Below are positions 1 to 8,115 of a stretch of DNA of 64,000 nt, piece by piece. A program made the translations under genes and the position numbers. How positions within the stretch are numbered: position 1 is the stretch's first letter; each line of letters begins with the position of its first letter. The DNA is taken from contig NZ_RWKI01000002.1 in assembly GCF_003984645.1 (NCBI RefSeq), positions 1 to 64,000 on the forward strand. The letters are read 5' to 3'. Below the pieces are notes generated by a model. It was not told the DNA's origin. It saw only the letters and a program-made list of their open reading frames with translations, and searched no databases. This DNA is from Variovorax sp. MHTC-1. Lineage in GTDB: Bacteria > Pseudomonadota > Gammaproteobacteria > Burkholderiales > Burkholderiaceae_C.

Positions 1-100
1 GTTGCCCAGCCAAGGGGCCGTCTGCGGCGTTGCCCGCGCTTGCGAGGCGCAAGCCTTGCTGCGCGCGGGCGCCTTGCATCCAGCCCCTTGGCTGGGCAAC
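1..100. repeat. Nested inverted repeat at the window edge
   Basis: Perfect 18-bp inverted arms lie at 1-18 and 83-100. Inside them are 8-bp arms at 32-39/63-70 and an alternative 7-bp hairpin at 38-44/48-54. The transcript could fold into one long branched stem. It lies just beyond the stop of the OmpA-like gene at 157, so it could act as that gene's terminator. It could also be a mobile or dispersed palindromic element. The left side may continue outside the window, so its true boundary is unknown. Confidence 0.7.
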
Positions 101-156
101 GCGATCCCCGCAAATAGCGTTAACAGGCCCTAGCCGGCGGCCCGCCCCGGCCCGTA

Positions 157-1362
157 TCAACCGCAGCCCACGATCCTGAACTCGACCCGGCGGTCCAGCG
201 CATCGACCGCGTCGTCGGTGCCGCTGCCGATGATGTTCTCGCGGAAGCCCTTGCCGCTGGGCGTGGTGCGATCGCCCAGCACGGTGGATTCGCCGACCAG
301 CCGCTGGCGGATGTAGCGCGCGCGCTGCATCGACAACGTGTCGTTGAAAGCCACCGAGCCGGTGCGGCTGGTATGGCCGACGATGTCCATGCAGACGCTG
401 GCATCGGCACTCGCCTTGGCGATCTCGCGCAGCCACATGGCGTAGGGGCTGCTGATCTTGGCGTCCGACCAGAACACGGTGCCGCCGGGATTGAACAGGA
501 ACTTCACCCCGAGCTGCCGGTTGGCGATGCCGTAGGCGACGATTTTGCCGAAGGCCTGCTCGGCCTCGGACGTTCGGCCCAGCTTGGCCGAACTCAGGTA
601 GATGCCGTTGAGCACGCGCAGCTGTTCGCCGTTGCTCGTTGCGCCGGCGGCGCTGTACCGGGCCAGCGCCTCCTCGTAGCGCTGGGCGTTGTAGTGCGTG
701 GTGGCCTCCCCGATCAGCGGCGCCACCGCGAGGCGCTCGAGGTAGTAGGGGTCTGCACGCTGACCGGGCGGCGTGGCGGTGGTGCGCACGTAGCTCTCGA
801 CCACCAGGTCCTTGGTGGGCACGGGCGTATCGCGGTCGTAGGGCAGCGGCGTGTGGTCCAGGCCGTCGTCGCGCGCCACGGCCGAGGACTGCGCGGCCAC
901 TATGCCGGTCGCCAGCTCGGTCAGGGCCAGGTCGATGCGCAGCGGGCTGCGCGACTCGCTGACCGACAGCCGCGTCATGGTGCCGGTGAGCAGGTAGCGG
1001 GCCCTGCCCAGGTTCGCGCTCTGAAAGGGCAGTATCTCGATCGCGTCGTGCTTCGAGTCCATGCGCTCGCTGACCCGATCCTGCAGCAGCCGGGTGGCCA
1101 CGGTCTGCTGGGCGCTGCCGGCATCGATCATCGGGTCGAGCACCACGCCGCGCTTGGCGCCCATCCTGGCGATGAAGGCCGGCTGTTTCTGCGTCTGCAT
1201 GACGAGGCCGTCGGTGGCCTGCGCGACGGCCTCCTCGAAGGGCAGTTCGCCCTTGGGCGGTGCGGCGGGGGGCGCGGCGCAGCCGGCCAGCCCCCAGGCG
1301 AGCAGCATGGCGCCGGACCCGAACACGGCCGGCAGCCAACGAGCGAGAGTCGTGGTGATCAT
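157..1362 (-). CDS. OmpA-family lipoprotein with CsgG/LpoB-like N-terminal part and TPR-like middle
   Basis: This is a 401-residue envelope protein. The N-terminus has a hydrophobic signal ending in a lipobox (LAGC), so it is probably lipid-anchored. The next region, about residues 35-150, resembles CsgG/LpoB-type domains. A helical TPR-like stretch follows at about 200-260, and the C-terminal 110 residues form an OmpA-like peptidoglycan-binding domain ending in the typical LDRRVEFRI. The start at 1362 is chosen because its ATG overlaps the TGA of the upstream kinase gene (ATGA) and has a purine-rich RBS about 6 nt away; another ATG lies 6 nt further upstream. The overlap implies translational coupling to the kinase. 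In Burkholderiales such kinase/OmpA pairs can sit beside type VI secretion loci, but nothing in this window confirms that. Confidence 0.85.
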   Translation of the reverse strand: MITTTLARWLPAVFGSGAMLLAWGLAGCAAPPAAPPKGELPFEEAVAQATDGLVMQTQKQPAFIARMGAKRGVVLDPMIDAGSAQQTVATRLLQDRVSERMDSKHDAIEILPFQSANLGRARYLLTGTMTRLSVSESRSPLRIDLALTELATGIVAAQSSAVARDDGLDHTPLPYDRDTPVPTKDLVVESYVRTTATPPGQRADPYYLERLAVAPLIGEATTHYNAQRYEEALARYSAAGATSNGEQLRVLNGIYLSSAKLGRTSEAEQAFGKIVAYGIANRQLGVKFLFNPGGTVFWSDAKISSPYAMWLREIAKASADASVCMDIVGHTSRTGSVAFNDTLSMQRARYIRQRLVGESTVLGDRTTPSGKGFRENIIGSGTDDAVDALDRRVEFRIVGCG

Positions 1363-2963
1363 TCGCATCCTCTTCTCAGCAGGGCGGCCTCCCCGGGCAG
1401 CAGGGGTCCGAGCGAGGCCCGTTGAAGAATCTCGGCGCAGCGGTCGTCCTGCGGCACGGCGTCGGTCCGCGCGATCTGTGCCGGAGCCGGCGCCGCGGCT
1501 TGCTCGAGCGCCGGTTCCGGTGTCGCTGCCGGCGTCTCGCGCCGCGGGCTGCGCCGGGCTTCGCGGCGCATCTCGCGACGCATCTCGCGCGGCGCCGGAG
1601 GTGCGCGCTCGATCGACACGCTCGCCTCCGGGGTCGGCGTCGGGGTCGGCGCCGGCTGGATGCCCAGCGCACGCAGTGCGGCGTGCGCCGCATCGGACGG
1701 CTCTTCCGAAGCGTCGCGCGGGACCGGCGGCCATGCAGCGATCGCGCGCGCCGGCGCCTCGGGTGCCGCTGGCAGGGGACCGGTCCGCACGGGCTTTGCC
1801 GGCGCGGAGCTCGCTTGCGGCGGGCTCGCGGGCGCGGCCGCCAGCGAGGCCTGCGGTGCCGTGGGTGCCGGAGCGCCGAAGCGGTAGTAGCCGGCAGCGG
1901 CCAGGCCGACCAGCAGCACCGTCGCCGCCAGCGCAGGGACTTTGATCCTGCTGCCGCGGCGTGTCGCCGGCGGCGGCGCCGAGCGCGCAGACCTGGTCTT
2001 CGCGTCGCCCAGCTGCGCCCGGAACTCGGCCACGCTCTGCGGCCGGTTGTGCGGGTGCAGCGCCATCGCGGCATCGATGGCGGCCAGGAAGGTCACGCTG
2101 TAGCGGCCGCGCGCGAGCTCGGACAGCGGCTGCAGCGGCGTGCCCATCAGGCGCTCGATGGAGGGGACCGGTGGCCGGCCGCTGATCGCCATGTACACCA
2201 CGCCGGCGAGCGCATACAGGTCGGTCCATGCGCCCTGCTTCATCGAGGCGCCGTCGCCGCACTGCTCGATGGGCGCGAAACCGGGCTTGAACACCACGGT
2301 CGGCGACGCGCCCATTCCGTCGACCACGCGCCGCGCGGCGCCGAAATCCAGCAGCACGGGGCCGTCGTCGGCGAGCAGGATGTTGTCCGGCGCGATGTCG
2401 CGATGGAAGCAGCTCAGCGCATGCATGGTTGCGAGGGCATCGAGCAACGGGTGCAGCCAGCCGAGGATTTCGTCCTCGTCGGGCGGACGGCCCAGCTCGG
2501 CCAGCGCGCGGGCGAGCGTCGGGCCCGCGTAGTACGGCATCACCATGTAGGCCGTGCCGTTGCCCTCCCAGAAGTGCAGCACCCTGACCAGCGCCGGATG
2601 ATCGAAGCGCGCCAGGATCCGCGCCTCGTGGACGAAGCTGCGCATGCCGATGCGGAAGCTGTTGCCGTGGCGCTGCGACTTGAGCACCACGCCGGGCGAG
2701 GCGCTGGCGCGCGAAGCCAGGACCGCCGGCAGGTATTCCTTGATCGCGACATGCTGCTCGCGGACATGGTCCCAGGCCAGGTAGACGATGCCGAAGCCGC
2801 CCTCGCCGATGGGTCCGACGATCTCGTAATCGAGCAGCCGCGTGCCCTCGGGCAGGGTGTGCGCGGTGTCGCGGGCAGGTGCGTCCCAGTCCGGCGCGGG
2901 CGTGTCGTGTGCGCCGAAGCCCGCCGCCGGGCCGGGCATGGTGCGCATGTCGAGTGTGATCAC
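1359..2963 (-). CDS. Membrane-anchored serine/threonine protein kinase
   Basis: A Hanks-type kinase domain covers roughly residues 40-310. It has the glycine loop GEGGFG, the lysine in VAIKEYLP, the catalytic loop HRDIAPDN and DFG, so it looks active. A transmembrane helix follows (about 335-355), then a long Pro/Ala-rich, probably periplasmic, segment and a short conserved-looking tail with two cysteines (C..ILQRASLGPL..GC). The start is uncertain: the GTG at 2963 has a G-rich stretch upstream, while ATG codons at 2948 and 3017 are alternatives. The gene overlaps the OmpA-like lipoprotein gene by 4 nt, so the pair probably links envelope state to cytoplasmic phosphorylation. Its substrates are unknown. 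Confidence 0.88.
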   Translation of the reverse strand: MITLDMRTMPGPAAGFGAHDTPAPDWDAPARDTAHTLPEGTRLLDYEIVGPIGEGGFGIVYLAWDHVREQHVAIKEYLPAVLASRASASPGVVLKSQRHGNSFRIGMRSFVHEARILARFDHPALVRVLHFWEGNGTAYMVMPYYAGPTLARALAELGRPPDEDEILGWLHPLLDALATMHALSCFHRDIAPDNILLADDGPVLLDFGAARRVVDGMGASPTVVFKPGFAPIEQCGDGASMKQGAWTDLYALAGVVYMAISGRPPVPSIERLMGTPLQPLSELARGRYSVTFLAAIDAAMALHPHNRPQSVAEFRAQLGDAKTRSARSAPPPATRRGSRIKVPALAATVLLVGLAAAGYYRFGAPAPTAPQASLAAAPASPPQASSAPAKPVRTGPLPAAPEAPARAIAAWPPVPRDASEEPSDAAHAALRALGIQPAPTPTPTPEASVSIERAPPAPREMRREMRREARRSPRRETPAATPEPALEQAAAPAPAQIARTDAVPQDDRCAEILQRASLGPLLPGEAALLRRGCE

Positions 2964-3058
2964 GGAGGACCCCCAGTCGTGAGCGCCCACTCTACTTCGC
3001 ACAGAGTACGAAAGCATTCACCGGAAGCACTAGCCGAAAGGAGGCCCGGCCTGTGCCC

Positions 3059-3526
3059 TCAGTCTTCGCCGGCTGCTTGCTGCGCCCTCATCTTGGCGTG
3101 CACATAGGCGCCGTGCGGGATGTAGAGCAGGTCGGCGACCTTGCGCATCACGTGGTTCTCATGCGCGCCAAGGGTGCCGTCGGCATAGGCGACACGCCAC
3201 ATGTGCTCGATCATGCGCAGCTTCTGCTCCATCTCGAAGGATTCGTTGATCCGCGAAGTGAAGCTGAAGAAGTCCGTGGCGCGCTGCGCGGTCTGCTCGG
3301 CGAGCTCCAGCAGGCGCTCGATCTCGTCGTCGGCCAGCGCGAACTTGTCGCGCAGCGCGGCGATGACGGCGCGGCGCTCGGCCGCCCCGAGTTCGGGATC
3401 GGCGCGCATCACCTCCACCAGCAGCACGGCCGTTGCCAGCTGCAGCAGGTGCTGCCGGTGCTGCGCCGAGTCGGCGGCCTCCGGCGGCCGGATGGCATCG
3501 AAAAGGTCTTTCAGGGTCTTCAACAT
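3059..3526 (-). CDS. TerB-fold (tellurite-resistance-like) helical protein
   Basis: This 155-residue, all-helical acidic protein resembles the TerB/DjlA-like family, with conserved acidic pairs such as ADPELG..ERR and the second-half motif YADGTLGAHENHVMRKVADLL. TerB folds bind divalent metal and act as membrane-associated stress scaffolds; the exact role here is unknown. The start at 3526 (MLKTLKDLF) is the only sensible ATG and lies 8 nt after the stop of the sensor kinase gene, so the gene is probably the last of the regulator/kinase operon. No other ter genes are visible, so tellurite resistance should not be inferred from the name. Confidence 0.8.
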   Translation of the reverse strand: MLKTLKDLFDAIRPPEAADSAQHRQHLLQLATAVLLVEVMRADPELGAAERRAVIAALRDKFALADDEIERLLELAEQTAQRATDFFSFTSRINESFEMEQKLRMIEHMWRVAYADGTLGAHENHVMRKVADLLYIPHGAYVHAKMRAQQAAGED

Positions 3527-3534
3527 GGCGAGGC

Positions 3535-4908
3535 TCAGCCGCTCAGGTACACGCGCGCCACCAGCCCGGTGCCGCCGCGCTCCCCGTCGCTGCGGTTGGA
3601 GAGCGCGATGCGCAGGCCGTTGCGCAGCGCCGCGGTGCGCGCGATCGCGAGGCCGAGGCCGCTGCCGCCGACGGAGGTGCCGGGCACGCGGAAGAAGCGA
3701 TCGAAAACGCGCGCCATGAACTCCTCCGGGATGCCCGGCCCGTTGTCGACCACGTCGACCACCGGCTGGCCCTGCACCTCGTGCAGCCGCACGTCGACCA
3801 CGCCGCCTTCGGGCGCGTGGCGCAGCGCGTTGTCGATCAGGTTGTCGAACACGCTGCGCAGCTCGGCGGCCGGGGCTGTGACCAGGGGCGCCACCTCGCC
3901 GTCGAAGCCGACGTCGATGCGGCGCCGGTCGGCCACCACCATCAGCTGGCCCAGGCTTTCGCGCAGGAGCGCCGCAACGTCGACCTGCTCGGGCGCCGCG
4001 GCCGGCGCCGCGCTCTCCTGGCGCGACAGGCGCAGCAGCTGCTCGATCAGGTGCTGGGCGCGCGTGACGCCGGCCTCGAGCTGCCGGAAGCGCTCGGCCG
4101 CATCGCCGGGCGGCACGTGCGCGCGCAGGTTCTCGAGCTGCAGCCCGATGGCGGCGACCGGCGTGCGCAGCTCGTGCGCGGAATCCTGCACGAAGCGCCG
4201 CTGCGTCGCGAAGGCGTCGCGCAATCTCGCGAGCAGGCTGTTGAAGGCGGCGACCAGCGGCGCGATCTCGTCCGGCACGCGCGCGAGCGAGAGCTCCGAC
4301 AGGCTGCGCTCGTCCTGCGCCGCCACCTCGCGCGCGACCGCATGCAGCGAATACGAAGTGAGCCACACCACGAGCCACAGCACCGCCAGCGAGACCGGCA
4401 GCAAGAGCACGATCGGCAAGGCCGCGAACAGGGCGCGGTGCTTGACCTCGTGGTGCAGGAAGCTGCCGCTCTGCACGATCTGGACGCGGGATTGACCGGC
4501 CCGCGTGCCCGGCGCCGCGGTGTAGACGCGCCAGACATCGTCGTGGCGCGTACCGGTGCGCACGTCGCGCAGCCCGGGTTCGGCCTGCAGCGGCACCTCG
4601 AGCTTGGGCCACGAGCTCGCGAGCAGCCGGCCGTCGGCGCTCCAGATCTGCACGATGAAGGCGCCCCACTTGAAGATGCTCTGGTCGGCCAGCGGCTGCA
4701 GGGCCGGCGTGCTGTCGTTGGCTGCATAGGAATTGGCCAGCAGCTGCATTTGGTCGTCCATGAAGGTATGGACCATACGGCCGTAGCTCACGTAAGAGGT
4801 CCAGGCCGCCGCGCCGGCCGCGATCAGGTGCAGCGACACCAGCCACAGCAGCAGCTTGCCGCGCAGCGAGCAGGGCATGTACCACGGGCGCGGGTGAGCC
4901 TTCTTCAT
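3535..4908 (-). CDS. QseC-like sensor histidine kinase
   Basis: This 457-residue inner-membrane kinase has an N-terminal TM near residues 15-40, a periplasmic sensor of about 120 residues, a second TM near 165-190, a HAMP-like linker, an H-box (QDSAHELRTPVAA) and a HATPase domain with DNGPGIPEE and GGSGLGLAI. It should autophosphorylate and phosphorylate the adjacent OmpR-type regulator. The start at 4908 is chosen because its ATG overlaps the regulator's TGA (ATGA); an in-frame ATG at 4926 would overlap more. The signal is unknown. QseC-type sensors often respond to metals or envelope stress. Confidence 0.92.
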   Translation of the reverse strand: MKKAHPRPWYMPCSLRGKLLLWLVSLHLIAAGAAAWTSYVSYGRMVHTFMDDQMQLLANSYAANDSTPALQPLADQSIFKWGAFIVQIWSADGRLLASSWPKLEVPLQAEPGLRDVRTGTRHDDVWRVYTAAPGTRAGQSRVQIVQSGSFLHHEVKHRALFAALPIVLLLPVSLAVLWLVVWLTSYSLHAVAREVAAQDERSLSELSLARVPDEIAPLVAAFNSLLARLRDAFATQRRFVQDSAHELRTPVAAIGLQLENLRAHVPPGDAAERFRQLEAGVTRAQHLIEQLLRLSRQESAAPAAAPEQVDVAALLRESLGQLMVVADRRRIDVGFDGEVAPLVTAPAAELRSVFDNLIDNALRHAPEGGVVDVRLHEVQGQPVVDVVDNGPGIPEEFMARVFDRFFRVPGTSVGGSGLGLAIARTAALRNGLRIALSNRSDGERGGTGLVARVYLSG

Positions 4909-5564
4909 GCCGCCGCCACCCGCCATCCGAGCCCGCGCACATTGCGGATCGCCTCGGGCCCGAGCTTGCGCCGCATGCCGTGGATCAGCACGTCGACCGC
5001 ATTGCTCGTGACTTCTTCGCCCCAGCCGTAGATGCGGTTCTCCAGTTGCTCGCGCGAGAGGATCGCGCCGGGCCGTTCCAGGAGCGCGTGCAGCAGCGCG
5101 AACTCGCGCGCCGTCAGCGCTTCGCGCGTGCCGTTCTGCAGCACTTCGCGCGTGGTCAGGTCGAGCTGCAGCCCGTTGCCGCCGATCACCGAGTGCGCGG
5201 CGCCGTCGCGGCGCCGGATCACGGCGCGCATGCGCGCCAGCAGCTCGCGGAACTCGAAGGGCTTGAGCAGGTAGTCGTCGGCGCCCAGGTCCAGGCCCTG
5301 GATGCGGTCTTCGAGACCGTCGCGCGCGGTGAGCACCACGACCGGCGTGGTGTCGCCGCGCTCGCGTGCGCGGCGCAGCACCTCGGTGCCGTCCTGCTTG
5401 GGCAGGCCGAGGTCGAGCAGCACGCAGGTGTAGCCGCCGTCGGCAAAGGCGCTCTGGGCCAGCGCGCCGTCGCGCACCCAGTCGACCGACCAGCCCGCTC
5501 CCTCGAGGGCATGCATCAAGCTGCTGCCGATCATCTCGTCATCTTCTACCAGCAGCGCGCGCAC
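4905..5564 (-). CDS. OmpR/QseB-family response regulator
   Basis: This 219-residue regulator has an N-terminal receiver domain with the acidic pocket (LLVEDDE), the phosphoacceptor in VLLDLGLP and the conserved lysine in LLKPFEF. A C-terminal winged-helix DNA-binding domain follows, with LTAREFALLHALLERPG and the terminal GLGWRV motif. It is the first gene of a minus-strand operon with its cognate kinase (4-nt overlap) and the TerB-fold gene. Autoregulation from the upstream region is likely but no operator was identified. Confidence 0.93.
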   Translation of the reverse strand: MRALLVEDDEMIGSSLMHALEGAGWSVDWVRDGALAQSAFADGGYTCVLLDLGLPKQDGTEVLRRARERGDTTPVVVLTARDGLEDRIQGLDLGADDYLLKPFEFRELLARMRAVIRRRDGAAHSVIGGNGLQLDLTTREVLQNGTREALTAREFALLHALLERPGAILSREQLENRIYGWGEEVTSNAVDVLIHGMRRKLGPEAIRNVRGLGWRVAAA

Positions 5565-5686
5565 GGAACCTCCTCTTTCAGGAAAACGATGAAGGCTACA
5601 CGCGGATTGTTAGCGTGTCATGAGGGGGGGTTGGGGTTGGGGCTGGGTGACGGTGAAGGCGCTTAGTTCGTACGTTTCGCCTGAGT

Positions 5687-5725
5687 TGAGGCCGGAGCCG
5701 GGAGTTCGCCCCGGCTCCGGCCTCA
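5687..5725. terminator. Perfect 16-bp hairpin between two minus-strand genes
   Basis: Arms 5687-5702 and 5710-5725 are exact reverse complements around a 7-nt loop, a very stable GC-rich stem. There is no T-run on either side, so it is not a canonical intrinsic terminator. It may terminate or stabilise the pseudouridine synthase transcript, which ends at 5799, or be a palindromic repeat unit. The rest of 5565-5798 is GC-skewed and holds no convincing gene. Confidence 0.55.
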
Positions 5726-5798
5726 GCAAAGAACAGCAACGATTCAAAGGCCCAGTGCCCTCACCCCCACCCCTCTGCGCTCTGCCGCGCACCCTCCC

Positions 5799-6566
5799 TC
5801 AGAAGCGTTCGTGCGGCCCCAGGTAGCGCCATTGCCCCACGGGCAGATGCCCCAGCACCACGCGGCCGATGCGGATGCGCTTCAGGCCCACGACCTTGAG
5901 CCCGACCAGCTCGCACATGCGCCGGATCTGGCGCTTCTTGCCCTCGGTCAGCACGAAGCGCAGCTGCTCCGGGTTCTGCCATTCGACCTGCGCTGGCTTG
6001 AGCGGCTGGCCGTCCAGACTCAGGCCATGGCGCAGCAGCGCGAGCTGCTCGCGCGGGAAGGCGGCCTGCGAGTTCTGCGCCACCGGCCCATAGGAAACGC
6101 GCACCAGGTATTCCTTCTCCATCTCGGAGTCCTCGCCGATCAGCTGGCGTGCCACGCGGCCGTCCTGCGTGAGCACCAGCAGGCCCACCGAATCGATGTC
6201 GAGCCGGCCGGCCGGCGCCAGGCCGCGCAGCTGCGGCGGCGAGAAGCGGTTGCGGCTCGGGTCCTCGCGCCAGTGGGTGCGCGGGTTGATCAGCACCACC
6301 GCCGGCTCGTGCTCGTCCTCGGCCTGGCCGCTGACATAGCCCATCGGCTTGTTCAAGAGGATCGTGACCTGTTGCTGCTGCTGGTTCTGCGCCTTCCTGT
6401 CGACTTCGATGCGGTCGGCCGGGGCCACCTTCACGCCCATCTCGGCCACCTGGCCGTTGACCTTGACCCAGCCCTGCGCGATCCAGTCGTCGGCTTCGCG
6501 GCGCGAGCACAGGCCGAGCTCGGCCATGCGTTTGTTGAGGCGTGAGAGGGCGGGCGCGTCGGTCAT
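5799..6566 (-). CDS. rluF: RluF-like rRNA pseudouridine synthase
   Basis: This 255-residue RsuA/RluB/RluF-type enzyme isomerises uridine to pseudouridine in rRNA. The N-terminal S4 RNA-binding domain ([20 protein letters not shown]) is followed by the catalytic domain with [14 protein letters not shown], whose Asp is the nucleophile, then EKEYLV and the RQIRRMCE signature. The C-terminal LP.GQWR.L pattern favours RluF over RluB/RluE; that subfamily call is from memory of the motifs. The ATG at 6566 gives the expected S4 start. The gene stands alone on the minus strand. Confidence 0.88.
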   Translation of the reverse strand: MTDAPALSRLNKRMAELGLCSRREADDWIAQGWVKVNGQVAEMGVKVAPADRIEVDRKAQNQQQQQVTILLNKPMGYVSGQAEDEHEPAVVLINPRTHWREDPSRNRFSPPQLRGLAPAGRLDIDSVGLLVLTQDGRVARQLIGEDSEMEKEYLVRVSYGPVAQNSQAAFPREQLALLRHGLSLDGQPLKPAQVEWQNPEQLRFVLTEGKKRQIRRMCELVGLKVVGLKRIRIGRVVLGHLPVGQWRYLGPHERF

Positions 6567-6676
6567 GCGGCAATTGTCACGGCAAGGGCGTCAGTCTCGG
6601 CAGGCGTGCATAAAAACGGGGAACAGAGTCGGCGAGAGGCCGTAGAGAAAGCGTAAAACGCAGGTCGTGCGTATCG

Positions 6677-6718
6677 CACAAAAGCACTGCTTTTGTCGGC
6701 GGCGCGCGCGCTTTTGTG
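6677..6718. promoter_or_regulatory. Cluster of three CACAAAAGC/GCTTTTGTG half-sites
   Basis: The region upstream of the small gene at 6788 contains CACAAAAGC at 6677-6685, its inverted partner GCTTTTGT at 6689-6696 (8-bp palindrome, 3-nt gap) and a third copy GCTTTTGTG at 6710-6718. The second and third copies are 21 bp apart, about two helical turns. This looks like a binding-site cluster, but no protein is known for it here. The palindrome could also be a small stem-loop. Confidence 0.4.
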
Positions 6719-6787
6719 AATTCGTTGCTATCCGTTCGTCCTCTGCCTGCGTACAACCCGACGCATGGATGGAAAGACGAGGACACC

Positions 6788-7000
6788 ATGGACACGGAAG
6801 CCATTGCACTGATCGTCGACGAGCCGATCGCCGGTCATTTCTACTGGGTGCTGCAGAAGCAGGACGGCTCGGACTGCCGCCCCGTCGATGCCGCCGAAGG
6901 GCCGATGCCGACCTACGGCGCGGCCATGATGGCCGGCATCGCCGCGCTGCAGCGCCGCAGCGATGCGCGCACCAACCCCGGCGCACAGACCCTGCACTGA
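6788..7000 (+). CDS. Small conserved-type hypothetical protein
   Basis: A 70-residue soluble protein with no recognised domain. The start ATG at 6788 follows a GACGAGGA ribosome-binding site; a longer in-frame start at 6716 would run through the half-site cluster and is less likely. The sequence (GHFYWVLQKQDGSD..PVDAAEGPMPTYGAAMMAGIAAL) resembles small Burkholderiales proteins of unknown function in which one residue block reads like a short alpha/beta domain. No function is proposed. Confidence 0.7.
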   Translation: MDTEAIALIVDEPIAGHFYWVLQKQDGSDCRPVDAAEGPMPTYGAAMMAGIAALQRRSDARTNPGAQTLH

Positions 7001-7150
7001 GCCCCGGCTTCCCGCGCCCCAGCGCGCGGGAATTCGCGATTCGATACGGCAGCCATCTCGAATCGCGTACCCTTCATTGCTCCCGATCCGGCACACTCGC
7101 CGGCCTATCGCGCAGCATTCAGGCTGCGCCTGAAACGAAGAGACAACCCC

Positions 7151-8113
7151 ATGATCCGAAAGCTGCTGACTTCCGCGGTCCTGGCACTGGCGTTCGCCGC
7201 CGTGCAGGCCCAGCCCTATCCCGCCAAGCCGGTGCGCCTGATCGTGCCCTTCCCGCCCGGCGGCGGCACCGACATCCTGTCGCGGCTGGTAGCGACCAAG
7301 CTCACCGAAGTCAGCAAGTGGACGGTGGTGCCCGACAACCGCGCCGGCGCCGGCGGCACCATCGGCATCGCCGAAGCGGTGCGTGCCGCGCCCACCGGCT
7401 ACGAAATGGTGATGGGCCAGAAGGACAACCTGGTCGTGGCGCCCTGGCTCTACAAGAACCTCAGCTACGACCCGACCAAAGACCTGACGGCCGTGGCCCA
7501 CGTGGCCTACACGCCGGTCGTGATCGTCACGCGCGCCGAGTCGAAGTTCAAGACGCTGGCCGACGTGGTGACCGCGGCACGCGCCGCGCCGGACAGCATC
7601 ACCTACGGCTCGCCCGGCAACGGCACCACCATCCACCTGGCCGGCGAGATCTTCAAGACCGCGGCCAACATCAAGATGCGGCACGTGCCCTACAAGGGCT
7701 CCAACCCCGCGCTGATGGACGTGCTGGCCGGCAACGTCGACCTCATGGTGTCCTCGCTGCCCTCGGCCATGGGGCAGATCAAGTCCGGCAAGCTGCGCCC
7801 GCTGGCCGTGACATCGGCGCGCCGCAGCAGCTCGCTGCCCGAGGTTCCGACCGTCGCCGAGCTGGGCTACAAGGACTTCGACGTCAGCACCTGGTACGGG
7901 CTCTTCGTGCCGGCGGGCACCCCGAAGGAGATCATCGCCGCGGTGAACGCCGAGGTGAACAAGCTGCTGGCCACGCCCGAGATGAAGGCCGCGATCATCG
8001 CCCAGGGCGCCGAGCCGCAAGGCATGACGCCCGAGCAGTTCGGCACGCTGCTCCAGACCGACTACCTGAAGTGGCGCGACATCGTGAAGGCTTCGGGCGC
8101 GACGATCGAGTAG
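7151..8113 (+). CDS. Bug-family (TctC-like) tripartite tricarboxylate transporter receptor
   Basis: This 320-residue periplasmic solute receptor has a signal peptide that ends near AVQAQ. The family motifs are clear: PVRLIVPFPPGGGTDILSR near the mature N-terminus, then DNRAGAGGTIG and the HVPYKGSNPALMDVLAG block. Bug proteins bind carboxylates or other small organic ligands and feed TctAB permeases, but no tctA or tctB is present, so it is an orphan receptor using a permease elsewhere or acting in sensing. The AraC-type gene begins 2 nt after its stop, suggesting a shared transcript. Confidence 0.93.
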   Translation: MIRKLLTSAVLALAFAAVQAQPYPAKPVRLIVPFPPGGGTDILSRLVATKLTEVSKWTVVPDNRAGAGGTIGIAEAVRAAPTGYEMVMGQKDNLVVAPWLYKNLSYDPTKDLTAVAHVAYTPVVIVTRAESKFKTLADVVTAARAAPDSITYGSPGNGTTIHLAGEIFKTAANIKMRHVPYKGSNPALMDVLAGNVDLMVSSLPSAMGQIKSGKLRPLAVTSARRSSSLPEVPTVAELGYKDFDVSTWYGLFVPAGTPKEIIAAVNAEVNKLLATPEMKAAIIAQGAEPQGMTPEQFGTLLQTDYLKWRDIVKASGATIE

Positions 8114-8115
8114 CG

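Noticed and set aside
1359..2963. Kinase dead because HRDIAPDN has Ala instead of Lys after HRDI
   Set aside because: This variation occurs in other bacterial Ser/Thr kinases to my knowledge, and the Asp, Asn, DFG and lysine are intact.
3059..3526. Tellurite resistance locus
   Set aside because: Only a TerB-fold gene is present and no other ter genes are visible, so the resistance role is not supported.
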